Assembly (NCBI GenBank): GCA_009917695.1
Contig: JAACJG010000004.1
Coordinates: 1 to 64,000 of the forward strand
Source of the DNA: Candidatus Rifleibacterium amylolyticum
GTDB taxonomy: Bacteria; Muiribacteriota; Ozemobacteria; Ozemobacterales; Ozemobacteraceae
DNA: 64,000 nt
Direction of reading: 5' to 3'
A program made the position numbers and the translations under genes. The notes under the pieces were generated by a model. The model made no database searches. It saw only the letters and a program-made list of their open reading frames with translations, and was not told the origin of the DNA. Shown here piece by piece: positions 20,101 through 27,642 of this stretch (position 1 is the stretch's first letter; the number at the start of each line of letters is the position of its first letter).

Positions 20101-21186
20101 GAAAACCTTGGCTATATCTACAATGCCGTAGATGGTAAAAATCCTAACCCTGACGAGATAGTGATTTCGATACCAGATAACAATCCGATGGCATTTCTCA
20201 ACTGGGCCCGCCCGGCGTCGGTCAGAAGACATGTTTTTGGTTCACAGATCGCGACTGCAACATATCAGGCTGCAGATGCCGGTTCTGTTTCGTCGATAGC
20301 TGATTACCAGATTGGGTTTGCTTCAGCCAAAATAAGCGTTGAGCCGCTTAATTTCGGGTCGGTTTATCGTATCAGCATAGATAAGAATGATTTTGCCCGC
20401 CGCATGCCTCAGCACAAGGCAATTCATCGCAAAAGTCCAAATGAGGTCGTTGCCGATCTGACGATTGCCGACCTCGAACTCGATCCGCTCTTTTACGGCA
20501 TAGCCAGTATCAGAGACACCAGCGGCAATGCTACTACTTCTGTTGATCCTTTCCAGAAGCTGGGTGAGATTCTGCTGATAGATACCAGACGCCCGAATAT
20601 CGTAATTACCGTTCATGATGAAAAACACGATATAACAAGGTATGCGCCGGATTCTTCGAACTTCGGTCTGCACCCGGATTACATTTTCATTAATGACGCC
20701 GAAATCTGGAGCGGCAGTCCTTCTCCGTCGAATCTTGGCAGCGTTAATGTCGCCGGCGTGCTGGCCAGCCCGCTACTGGCCAGATTGCAGGAAACTCCTG
20801 GTCAGGAGCTTGAAGTAGACTCACCGATAACCTTTTCTATGAGGGGTATCGATAACATTACTGCCAGCTCTGCTATCGGTCTTGACTGGTTCAGGCTTCA
20901 GAAGATTACGCCCACCCCGGCTGGCTCGGTCGAAGACGTCAGCATGCCCATTCATCGTCGCATCTTCCGTATGGATGCCGGCGGTGGCCGTGAAACCTGG
21001 GCAATCAGCGGGGAGGTAAGTGACAAGGCAGTTGGCCTGCCGACCAATCCTGTGTATTATCAGGATCCTCGCAACCCGGCTGCTGTCTATCCCAAAAAAC
21101 ACAGAAGCCGAACTTTTAACAATCTGCTTTTCGATGTCTATAATACATCTCTCGATGTGAGAGTTATAGATAAAGGACAGAGATAA
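17104..21186 (+). CDS. Giant secreted protein of the pilin operon
   Basis: A 1360-residue protein with a signal peptide (residues 1-24, ending VVHA|LDPLYERNG) and an excellent ribosome site (GGAGG). The N-terminal 400 residues are rich in Tyr, Trp, Gly and His, with blocks such as TGAAWWHRCIHQ and SFEVDIKRNIRNGCFDGCGI, and contain a GNDLDDIATDGFGSLYYTK segment like a beta-propeller blade. The remainder is strand-rich with repeated VEVSAGYQW, DRKPPEIML and DTRRPNIVITVHD motifs, which look like Ig-like or cadherin-like modules. It could be a PilY1-type tip adhesin or a surface fibre, but I see no von Willebrand domain. It ends at a terminator, closing the operon. Confidence 0.75.
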   Translation: MRRYCTVLVALLLVLIGNPAVVHALDPLYERNGTAFLLVSDDNHVQDTLDGVYQVNRTSTGEPTKLFYPGLTYGIGVNLNLSLNTFSEKKDNPWVTYTGSQEKVVNYKQQSGYYTGAAWWHRCIHQVNSGAGRIGGSVGHFPCEAHLHSATSYSVINGAVGGDSGFKLMRIPSGYWYHCSTPADATSWIHSQTAHETYPNTYPRVYNAKSWKMYRDDEKRLYHEYYRHTWNQGDGMATPPRGPKVAESFEVDIKRNIRNGCFDGCGIAQSVVPLPADKWHTSMVFNRNSKSYFYARKIGGTDAYIDIDGVRHTTYPVIGAMFNATSVNIGVSMKSSSEDYVYVLGKAVADNWLSTYYGYPVSINYGGATVSDQWYMKGGSVFFYDRNTGRVYQVERDEGLPTVPGDTFSAKKIEKVVIHSGLGNDLDDIATDGFGSLYYTKTHRVPGSHTDFTFPMRTSVVWGSPSGDVLSGTVKYRQNLYKTVFKKDISGVQSEEGNLLIGYRLYDQNIQYKPYSPASDLSDTSKWTKLTANPYLTYSSIGNASRTEMAVVNVATPPNVSGEKVAKLDINGPFKDGGAGDYKLDESANDLSPTVTYKFEVENFPLHNGKINQRVFTNPDVEERFRRLDRHSGVVGSPNGYVGGFVSTLRILGADNTECVKYIWRIYQVVDAANQVLPERKLIYERGTGGEYFRPYIFASFDYGEYDVEVSAGYQWYNTDELTYGSTIASLPSVLKPGAGSFDYAIAADGTTVAKMRVVVKGAMPAMESVANIRIRREKSSGVWVNSDNTESGAFGSYFVTDELLTENWMVDDPNSSKLIKAIRGIEPPHPGDARMKPGSKRWLEASVQANWSARILNPNNLNFGQYYVPPDQTQTIGSAKQQSIAQIDPAFPSPTDNQFTIKTGVNIADGPDQWKDAFKIPSDPGLYELRCAMKRQILWETVPITYELDAMGNLVAVPGDPEPRSKDIVLTGLVKVLVRDRKPPEIMLAETSHKFLYAENLGYIYNAVDGKNPNPDEIVISIPDNNPMAFLNWARPASVRRHVFGSQIATATYQAADAGSVSSIADYQIGFASAKISVEPLNFGSVYRISIDKNDFARRMPQHKAIHRKSPNEVVADLTIADLELDPLFYGIASIRDTSGNATTSVDPFQKLGEILLIDTRRPNIVITVHDEKHDITRYAPDSSNFGLHPDYIFINDAEIWSGSPSPSNLGSVNVAGVLASPLLARLQETPGQELEVDSPITFSMRGIDNITASSAIGLDWFRLQKITPTPAGSVEDVSMPIHRRIFRMDAGGGRETWAISGEVSDKAVGLPTNPVYYQDPRNPAAVYPKKHRSRTFNNLLFDVYNTSLDVRVIDKGQR

Positions 21187-21209
21187 GGCGTTTTGCCGCT
21201 CTCAAAATC

Positions 21210-21240
21210 AGCTGTGCCCATCGCGGGCGCAGCTTTTTTT
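21210..21240 (+). terminator. Terminator of the pilin operon
   Basis: AGCTGTGCCC (21210-21219) pairs with GGGCGCAGCT (one G-T pair), followed directly by eight T residues. Confidence 0.85.
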
Positions 21241-21252
21241 ATGCTAAGATAA
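21238..21252 (+). promoter_or_regulatory. TTTATGCTAAGATAA element
   Basis: Lies about 145 bases before the permease gene. It is nearly identical to 51558-51572 before the PTS IIA gene and shares TTTATGCT with the elements before 955 and 3124. It may be a promoter -10 region; the function is inferred from recurrence only. Confidence 0.3.
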
Positions 21253-21393
21253 CAGCTGAAAAAAAGCAGGTTTGCGTATATATTAACAGGCATACCTGAC
21301 AGATTACTCGACGTGTCGACTGCTGGAAACCTTGCATAAACGGCATGTGCCACGATTCTAACCTGATCTGGAATTCATATCGAGGTAATAAAA

Positions 21394-22824
21394 TTGCAGA
21401 ATAATAACTCTGAAGCTGTGCGCAAGAGTCTGATCTACGGTGTTCATGACCGCCCGCCCTTTGCAGAGGCTCTGTTTGCAGCATTGCAGCATTTGCTGGC
21501 CATAGTGGTGTCAATTATGACACCGGCCCTGATCGTCTGTAGTGTGCTCGGAATCAACATTACAGATGCCGGGTATATTGTCAGCATGTCGCTGCTGGTA
21601 TCTGGTGTCGCTACTTTTATTCAGGTCAGGCGCATCGGCCCGGTCGGGTCGGGACTTTTGAGTATTCAGGGAACAAGTTTTGCCTTTATTGGTGTGTTGA
21701 TAGCTTCCGGCCAGTCTAAAATTTCTGCCGGCGCAACACCAGAATCGGTTTTGCCACTGCTGTTTGGCCTCTGCTTCGTTGGTTCGTTCATTGAGATTGT
21801 CTGCAGTCGCTTCATCAAGCCATTGCGTATGCTGATAACACCTCTTGTCAGTGGAGTGGTGGTAACTTTGATCGGTATGACTCTGATTGCTTCTGCAATG
21901 AAAAGTTGTGCAGGTGGTCAACCCGCTCTTGAAGGCTTTTTGGCTGGCCGCATCGAAGCCGGGGTTGTACAGCAGAATCTGATGCTTGCCGGTCTGGTAA
22001 TTTTGACCATTCTGGTGTTGAACAGCTTCAACAATAGATGGGTTCGCATGAGCTCAATATTTGTCGGTCTGGTGGCAGGTTATGTGGCTGCAATGGCTAT
22101 GGGAAAAGTCGATTTTGCCATTCTGAAACAGACGAGTCTTATCGCTGTGCCGATACCTTTTAAATACGGCTTTGAATTTGATTTTTCGGTTTTTTTAGGA
22201 ATTTCTCTTTTATATCTGGTCACCATGGTCGAGACTATCGGCGATATAACAGCCACATCTCTGGTTTCGGGCGAACCAATCGAAGGCGATCTTTATCTGG
22301 AACGTATTTCTGGTGGTGTGCTTGGTGATGGCTTCAATTCGCTTCTGGCAGCTGTGTTTAATACCTTTCCGAATACAACTTTCAGCCAGAACAATGGGAT
22401 CATACAACTAACCGGGGTTGCCAGCCGACATGTCGGTTATTTTGTCGCAGCAATACTTACAGTTCTTGGGCTTATTCCTTATGTGGCAGCCATCGCCGCT
22501 CTTATGCCTGCACCTGTTCTCGGGGGCGCAACCTTTCTGATGTTCGGAACAGTCGCATCTTCAGGTATTAGAATAATTGCTTCTCAGGTCATCGATCGCC
22601 GTGGTACGCTGATTCTTGCCGTTTCGCTGGCAACAGGTCTTGGCGTCAGCTTTGAACCGGGCTTGATCAAAGCCATGCCGGTCTGGATGCACGGAATTCT
22701 GAGCTCAGGCATAATTGCCGGTGGCCTGGTTGCCATTGTGCTCAATTTCGCATTGCCCGGCAGTCCTTCAGAATACCTCGAAGACAAACAGCCAGAAGTC
22801 GGTATGAAGCCCGAGCTGGAGTAA
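21394..22824 (+). CDS. NCS2 family xanthine/uracil (purine) permease
   Basis: A 476-residue inner-membrane transporter with about 14 hydrophobic segments. It starts at a TTG nine bases after GAGGT. Family signatures are visible: LQHLLAIVVSIMTPALIV near residue 31, GSGLLSIQGTSFAFIGV, the segment ETIGDITATSLVSGEPI in helix 8, and NTFPNTTFSQNNGIIQLTGVASR, the NCS2 motif that lines the substrate path. That pattern is closer to xanthine/urate carriers (XanQ, UacT, PbuX) than to uracil carriers. It uses a cation gradient to import purine bases. No purine riboswitch was found in the leader. It converges with the next gene, only eight bases apart. Confidence 0.9.
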   Translation: MQNNNSEAVRKSLIYGVHDRPPFAEALFAALQHLLAIVVSIMTPALIVCSVLGINITDAGYIVSMSLLVSGVATFIQVRRIGPVGSGLLSIQGTSFAFIGVLIASGQSKISAGATPESVLPLLFGLCFVGSFIEIVCSRFIKPLRMLITPLVSGVVVTLIGMTLIASAMKSCAGGQPALEGFLAGRIEAGVVQQNLMLAGLVILTILVLNSFNNRWVRMSSIFVGLVAGYVAAMAMGKVDFAILKQTSLIAVPIPFKYGFEFDFSVFLGISLLYLVTMVETIGDITATSLVSGEPIEGDLYLERISGGVLGDGFNSLLAAVFNTFPNTTFSQNNGIIQLTGVASRHVGYFVAAILTVLGLIPYVAAIAALMPAPVLGGATFLMFGTVASSGIRIIASQVIDRRGTLILAVSLATGLGVSFEPGLIKAMPVWMHGILSSGIIAGGLVAIVLNFALPGSPSEYLEDKQPEVGMKPELE

Positions 22825-22832
22825 TTGCGGAT

Positions 22833-23834
22833 CTACCTGACAGGAGACGAACTCGCCTTTTCGCGCAGTTCTCTGGCAGCTTTTTGTCGTTCGGCAATAC
22901 GACGCTGAAGACCGACTATTTCTGCGCGGATCTGTGCCAGCTGATCTTCTTCGCGCCTGGCCCGGTTGCGGTAAATATAGAATCGATTAAGTGCTACATC
23001 GCCCGAAGGGCCGTCAACAGGTTGTCCGGCATAGGGATTGGTTCCCTGACCCATTTTAATCGAGCTGTCACTGCCAGAACTGCCTTCTGGCATAAGATCA
23101 GCCGTTGGATCAGGCGCTCCGTAACTATACGCGCCGGGATAGTAATAACGCCTGCGGTATCTGGCCGCATTGCGCATCGAAGAATACATGTCTTCCATGA
23201 CTTCTTTTTCCTGTTTCTGAAGAAACGCAATGCGCTCCTGAAGCTCTTCAACTTCGTCTGAGATTTCTGTTGCCTGATTTTGCAGCTCTTCGCGCGCAGT
23301 TGTCTGTATATACTGCTGCCGGTCGCGTTCGCGTAGAATACGGTTTTCTCTGATTACGCTCTGTTGCCATTCACGGATGTAGTTTAGCTGTTCGCGCAGT
23401 CGTTTTGCTTCGTCGGCAGCCAGTTGTGATTCATCAGGGTTCTTTGCCGTTTCGGCTGCCTTTTCATAAAATTTCATTGATTCTTCAAGATTGCCGATCA
23501 GAATGTTTTCAAAAAAGCCGCGGCGACACAGAGCAGCAACTGTCTGAGGCGAATCGACTGCCCGGTATTTATCGAGCAGAGCCATGGCCAGGCCATGGTC
23601 TTCGTGCCGCAGTACACTGTGGTCTGCGATTACCGCACGTTCGTATAGTTCTACCGCTTCACTGCGTTGTCCGCGGTGCCAGGCGTTGAGAGCGTCGCGC
23701 AGCAGATTGCGGGCTTTGGAAGGATCAGCTTCCTGACCGATGACCAGGCACTGCAGATAGTCTGTGTCTTCTGCAATAGTCTGATTACAGCAGCACACCA
23801 GTATCACCATCAGGCTTAATAAAATTTTTCGCAT
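22833..23834 (-). CDS. Exported TPR-like/coiled-coil protein
   Basis: A 333-residue protein with a signal peptide (MRKILLSLMVILVCCCNQTIA|ED; the Cys cluster leaves lipoprotein processing possible). Residues 35-140 look like TPR helices (ARNLLRDALNAWHRGQRSEAVELYERAV and MKFYEKAAETAKNPDE). A coiled coil spans about 145-215, then a Tyr- and Arg-rich linker (AARYRRRYYYPGAYSYG), and a second coiled coil runs to the end. Such proteins serve as scaffolds in the periplasm. It has an AGGAGG ribosome site and follows the CoA-transferase gene by 50 bases on the same strand, but shares no evident function with it. Confidence 0.75.
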   Translation of the reverse strand: MRKILLSLMVILVCCCNQTIAEDTDYLQCLVIGQEADPSKARNLLRDALNAWHRGQRSEAVELYERAVIADHSVLRHEDHGLAMALLDKYRAVDSPQTVAALCRRGFFENILIGNLEESMKFYEKAAETAKNPDESQLAADEAKRLREQLNYIREWQQSVIRENRILRERDRQQYIQTTAREELQNQATEISDEVEELQERIAFLQKQEKEVMEDMYSSMRNAARYRRRYYYPGAYSYGAPDPTADLMPEGSSGSDSSIKMGQGTNPYAGQPVDGPSGDVALNRFYIYRNRARREEDQLAQIRAEIVGLQRRIAERQKAARELREKASSSPVR

Positions 23835-23884
23835 CGTTTTCCTCCTCGTTCTGGCAGTTTTTTTCTGGTTAATTCACTGCGCTT

Positions 23885-25456
23885 TCAATCGTTTATGTTC
23901 ATCTTGCCGTCTGAAAAAATCGATGGGTTCATAAGCTTGAGCGTTGCAGAGATTAGCGGTGTGAACTGCATGCGCTCTATTATGTCGTGTTGCAGGTCTA
24001 CCCCCGGCGCAATTTCTGTCAGCGTCAGACCTTCTTTTTCAAGTTGAAACACACCTCTCTCTGTAACATATGTAACAACTGTACCTTTTTCAAGGGCATA
24101 TTTTCCGCTGAACGTAATCTGTTCGACCTTTTCGACAAACTTGGCGGTTTTGCCTTCCTGAAGTATCTGTAGACGGTTGTCGGCAGTGCCGATCTTGAGA
24201 CCGTCAGCGGTGAATGTTGTGCAGAAAACGACTCGCCTGGCGTTCTGGGTGATGTTGATGAAACCGCCACAGCCGGCGAATTTGGGGCCGAATTTGCTGA
24301 CGTTGACATTGCCGGCGGCATCGATTTCTCCGGCGCCGAGAAAAGCGATGTCGAGGCCTCCACCATCGTAAAAGTCAAACTGTGAAGGTTGGGGTATAAC
24401 GCATGAGGGGCTGTAGGAAGCGCCGAAAGAAAGCCCCGATGCTGGCAGTCCACCGATTGGCCCTGACTCGACCGTAAGAGTCATCTTGTCGCGAATGTTT
24501 TCTTCACGGGCTATATTGGCAACACCTTCCGGCATGCCGATTCCGAGATTCACCGTGCAGTTGCCGAGAGGTAACAATTCAAGGGCTCCGCGCCTGGCGA
24601 TGATTTTGCGAATGCTCATTTCCATTGGTTTGAAAAGCGAGTCTTCGGGGAACTGCACTTGACCTGAATAGTAGGGGTTGTACTGCTCAAGAAAGGTTTG
24701 CATATGAAGTTGTGGTTCTTTAACCATGTCGACCAGCACGACAAAGTCTACGAAAATCCCCGGAATCTGCACGAACAGGTGATTTATGCCACCGCCGCGG
24801 GCGAGGCGCATTACCTGACAGATGACAATGCCACCACGTTGCTTGGTTGCCATCGCCTGTGACAGTGCGTCGAGCGGCGCTACTTCCTGTTCCATGCTGA
24901 TGTTACCGAATTCATCGGCTGTCGTGCCTCGAATCAGGCAGACGTCGATGCCAAAATGCTTGTAGCGCAGATAGTCTTGACCATCTAATTCGATAACTTC
25001 AACAATGTCTTCTGTAGTTCGACTGTTGACTCTGCCGCCGTCAAGGCGTGGATCAACGTAGGTCTGTAGTCCGACATGTGTAATTGTGCCAGGCTTGCCG
25101 GCTGCAATATCGCGGAACATGTGCGAAATTGCACCCTGCGGCAGATTGTAAGCCTCAATTCTGTTATCGAGCGCGAGTTTGCCAAGTTTTGGCGCCAGGC
25201 CCCAGTGTCCACCGACAGCGCGCTTAACCATGCCCTCGTGGCCGAAATGGTTGAGTCCTCGGTCTTTGGCATCGCCCTGCCCGGCGACAAAATACAGTTC
25301 GAGATTACGCGGTTGCCCTTCTTTGAGAAAACGCTGTTCAAGTGCAGAAGTCAGGGCTTCCGGATGCCCGCTGCCGACAAAGCCCCCGACTACTACTTTG
25401 TCATCATTCTTGATCAGTGATACCGCTTGTTCAATGCTGATAAGCTTGGATTTCAT
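23885..25456 (-). CDS. Acyl-CoA:acetate/propionate CoA-transferase (YdiF/Pct-like)
   Basis: A 523-residue fused two-domain CoA-transferase of family I. The N-terminal alpha-like half has VVVGGFVGSGHPEALTSAL (about residues 21-39), the CoA-binding region of this family. The beta-like half has LGIGMPEGVAN and the catalytic TVESGPIGGLP, with Glu330 as the likely glutamyl-CoA residue. It moves CoA between short carboxylic acids such as acetate, propionate and lactate in the cytosol, as in fermentation or acid activation. The length matches YdiF and propionate CoA-transferase. It begins behind AAGGAGT, 16 bases after the MetX-like gene, so the two are co-transcribed and may share an acyl-CoA pool. 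Confidence 0.9.
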   Translation of the reverse strand: MKSKLISIEQAVSLIKNDDKVVVGGFVGSGHPEALTSALEQRFLKEGQPRNLELYFVAGQGDAKDRGLNHFGHEGMVKRAVGGHWGLAPKLGKLALDNRIEAYNLPQGAISHMFRDIAAGKPGTITHVGLQTYVDPRLDGGRVNSRTTEDIVEVIELDGQDYLRYKHFGIDVCLIRGTTADEFGNISMEQEVAPLDALSQAMATKQRGGIVICQVMRLARGGGINHLFVQIPGIFVDFVVLVDMVKEPQLHMQTFLEQYNPYYSGQVQFPEDSLFKPMEMSIRKIIARRGALELLPLGNCTVNLGIGMPEGVANIAREENIRDKMTLTVESGPIGGLPASGLSFGASYSPSCVIPQPSQFDFYDGGGLDIAFLGAGEIDAAGNVNVSKFGPKFAGCGGFINITQNARRVVFCTTFTADGLKIGTADNRLQILQEGKTAKFVEKVEQITFSGKYALEKGTVVTYVTERGVFQLEKEGLTLTEIAPGVDLQHDIIERMQFTPLISATLKLMNPSIFSDGKMNIND

Positions 25457-25472
25457 CGGGTACTCCTTAGAT

Positions 25473-26597
25473 TTACCGGTTTATGTAGCGGGCGAGAGGT
25501 TCCTTGAGGTAATCGGTCTCGAACAGGCAAGAAAGGTGCCCGTTGCGGCTGTTGTAATAGCTTATGTCGCAATCAGGCAGCAATGGTCTGGCTTCTTCTG
25601 CCTGCTCGCGGGTGAACATCAGGTCTGAATCATCGATAATCATGCGCACTGGTGTTTTGATTTTTGCCAGGGCGTCTTTGAGAGTCTCGCCGGGTTCACA
25701 CAGGTCGAACAGGGTGTTGGCCTTGGCGATGTAAATATAGGCATTAGGGTCGAAATACTGCATGCGGGCCACAACCGAATTTTCGATCTCGCCCTCGACG
25801 AGAAAGCGCCCATTGAAGCTCTGATAGGGGTTTGCGCAGGTCATGAAGGTCGGATCGAGAAAGGCGCGATTAAAACTGCTGTAAGCCCAGTGGTCGGTTC
25901 GGGTAGCTGTCAGCAGTATTTTGAAAGCAAGCAGCAGACCCTTGTATGGTGCTTCACTGCCATAATAACTGCCATTCTGCCATTTGGGGTCAAGCATTAT
26001 TGCCTCTATTCCGAGCTGGTTTGGCACCATAAGGCAGGAAGGACGCATCATTGGCGTGGCAACAACCGATATCACTTTCTCAACTGATTCAGGAAAATGT
26101 TTGGCCCAGAGAAAAGCCTGTAGTCCGCCCATTGACGGGCCGACGACAAAACGCAGCTTTTTAATGCCGAGTGATTCTATAAGGCGCTTCTGTAGCTTCA
26201 CCACGTCATCGAGCGTGAAAATCGGAAAATTCATGCCGTAGGGTTTACCGTTGGCCGGATCGATACTGCCGGGGCCGGTTGTAATTACGGTTGGGCTGTT
26301 AAAATTGATATTGCTGATAACGTCAGAGCAGATGACATAATATCTGTCAGTGTCAATCGTTTTACCCGGGCCGATGAGCGTATCCCACCAACCAGGCAGC
26401 GGGTCAGCTTCGCTGTATCTGCCGGCAGCGTGACTGGTGCCGGTAAAATACTGGCAGACGAGCACTGCGTTGTCAGCTTTCTCGTTAAGCCTGCCATAAG
26501 TCTCGTAGCCAAAGGTTATCGGAATGGTTCTGCCAGAATTCCTGAAAGTGTAATCTCCGGCAGCAAAGCTGCGCTTCTCGGTCAGCATCCTCAACAT
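25473..26597 (-). CDS. Homoserine O-acetyltransferase-like alpha/beta hydrolase (MetX family)
   Basis: A 374-residue enzyme of the MetX/alpha-beta hydrolase family. The nucleophile is Ser155 in GPSMGGLQA, the acid is likely Asp325 in DDSDLMFT, and the base is His354 in RNGHLSC. The opening ITFGYETYGRLNEKADNAVLVCQYFTG and GWWDTLIGPGKTIDTDRYYVI fit the family. Classical members transfer an acetyl or succinyl group from acyl-CoA to homoserine for methionine synthesis. This one sits beside a CoA-transferase and lacks met neighbours, and the oxyanion region reads YFTGTSHAAGR rather than the common LTGD. An altered acyl donor, acceptor, or hydrolysis is possible. It starts behind AAAGGA. Confidence 0.85.
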   Translation of the reverse strand: MLRMLTEKRSFAAGDYTFRNSGRTIPITFGYETYGRLNEKADNAVLVCQYFTGTSHAAGRYSEADPLPGWWDTLIGPGKTIDTDRYYVICSDVISNINFNSPTVITTGPGSIDPANGKPYGMNFPIFTLDDVVKLQKRLIESLGIKKLRFVVGPSMGGLQAFLWAKHFPESVEKVISVVATPMMRPSCLMVPNQLGIEAIMLDPKWQNGSYYGSEAPYKGLLLAFKILLTATRTDHWAYSSFNRAFLDPTFMTCANPYQSFNGRFLVEGEIENSVVARMQYFDPNAYIYIAKANTLFDLCEPGETLKDALAKIKTPVRMIIDDSDLMFTREQAEEARPLLPDCDISYYNSRNGHLSCLFETDYLKEPLARYINR

Positions 26598-26726
26598 TTT
26601 TCCTTTCGCAGATTATATATCAGGCGAATTGTAACATAAATCAACAGTCAGTTGCAGCCTGATTTGTCGGAAAACCAGGTTCCGATTCTCTGACAGTCTA
26701 ATAATTTCCTGTTTGACTGTTTTTGA

Positions 26727-26735
26727 TGCTATAAT
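26727..26735 (+). promoter_or_regulatory. Extended -10 promoter (TGcTATAAT)
   Basis: A perfect extended -10 element with no good -35 box. It predicts a transcript start near 26742, which makes the GTG at 26750 an unlikely start codon and supports the ATG at 26813. Confidence 0.6.
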
Positions 26736-26812
26736 ATGTTTAGGATAGTGTGAAAACTGTACGTCAGCGCTGTTTTAAGGCAGTAATTTTTAACGGGGAC
26801 AGGTTTTTGTAT

Positions 26813-27424
26813 ATGAATATCACATTCTGGAAGCGACGTGGCGCCATGATGTTGATGCTGCTGGTAGTGATAATTATTGGCAGTATTGTAGCCATGCAGA
26901 TTCTGCCCAGTGAAGAGATGATAACCCGCAGATCGGTAGAAAAGAGCCTGGATGTCGAGTTGAGTCAGCTGCGCGAAGCATTCGATCTCGCCTACATGGC
27001 CGGTGAAATGGCTACTGATACTGCTGTGTCGAGTGATCCGATCATTCTGCCAGATATTACAGCGGCTGACGCAGACAAAAAGGTAGCCATCGAGACTGCA
27101 ATAGCCAAGCTTACTGCACGCGGTTATCTGAGATCGAACACAGTGCATGACCCGACTGTTCCTGCTTTTCAGTGGGGAACAGACTATAGCAATTACTGGC
27201 AGGTTCGCGAGAACATAGCTTCAAATCCGAGTTTCGAAATTACCGAATCGGGAGCTATCATCAGCTGGAAAAATTATGAAGGTAATGATATCGATGGTAC
27301 TGACTCACACACCGCTTCCGTGACCAGCTTTTTACAGAGCATGCAGATAGATGATTACCCTTACCAGAACAAACTCGGGAATCTAATGGCTTCAGGCGGT
27401 TCAGCATTACGACTTACCAGGTAA
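26813..27424 (+). CDS. Pilin-like membrane-anchored protein
   Basis: A 203-residue protein. The ATG at 26813 is chosen because an extended -10 element puts the transcript start near 26742, too close to the GTG at 26750. The N-terminus MNITFWKRRG|AMMLMLLVVIIIGSIVAMQ has a basic leader, a Gly and a long hydrophobic helix, like a prepilin, but lacks the conserved Glu at mature position 5. The soluble part is rich in short polar helices and acidic residues. It may be a stand-alone type IV pilin-like component or simply a single-pass anchored protein. It ends before a perfect bidirectional terminator. Confidence 0.65.
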   Translation: MNITFWKRRGAMMLMLLVVIIIGSIVAMQILPSEEMITRRSVEKSLDVELSQLREAFDLAYMAGEMATDTAVSSDPIILPDITAADADKKVAIETAIAKLTARGYLRSNTVHDPTVPAFQWGTDYSNYWQVRENIASNPSFEITESGAIISWKNYEGNDIDGTDSHTASVTSFLQSMQIDDYPYQNKLGNLMASGGSALRLTR

Positions 27425-27454
27425 TTTGACCGCAGTTATATTTTTAATGCGCAA

Positions 27455-27489
27455 ACGAAAAAACCCGCTTGTTCAGCGGGTTTTTTCGT
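27455..27489. terminator. Bidirectional terminator
   Basis: ACGAAAAAACCCGCT (27455-27469) pairs perfectly with AGCGGGTTTTTTCGT (27475-27489) around five bases. A-rich and T-rich flanks let it end both the plus-strand pilin-like gene and the minus-strand tRNA. Confidence 0.92.
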
Positions 27490-27494
27490 TCCGG

Positions 27495-27567
27495 TGGAGC
27501 TGATCGGGATCGAACCGACGACCTTTTGAATGCCATTCAAACGCGCTCCCAACTGCGCCACAGCCCC
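27495..27567 (-). tRNA. tRNA-Ala (anticodon GGC)
   Basis: On the minus strand, GGGGCTG pairs with CAGCTCC to form the acceptor stem. The D-arm GGCGCAGTTGGGAGCGC and T-arm GTCGGTTCGATCCCGAT are standard. The anticodon loop ATGGCAT between TTTGA and TCAAA gives anticodon GGC, which reads alanine codons GCC and GCU. The mature RNA is 73 bases without CCA. The genome continues CCGG after the discriminator A, so CCA must be added by an enzyme. Confidence 0.95.
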
Positions 27568-27581
27568 ATTTGGTATGGTCT

Positions 27582-27610
27582 AGTATAGCATTCAGGCTTT
27601 ACTGAGTCAA
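27582..27610 (-). promoter_or_regulatory. Promoter of tRNA-Ala
   Basis: On the minus strand TTGACT (27610-27605), a 17-base spacer and TATACT (27587-27582), ending 14 bases before the tRNA 5' end. This is a near-consensus housekeeping promoter. Confidence 0.88.
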
Positions 27611-27642
27611 CTAAAATTTTACGAAATACTCGGGTGCCTGAA

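Noticed and set aside
21241-21393. Purine or xanthine riboswitch before the permease
   Set aside because: The conserved loop sequences of known purine riboswitches are not present.
26612-26617. TATAAT on the minus strand as promoter of the MetX-like gene
   Set aside because: It would start transcription only about eight bases before the start codon, inside the ribosome site, and has no -35 partner.
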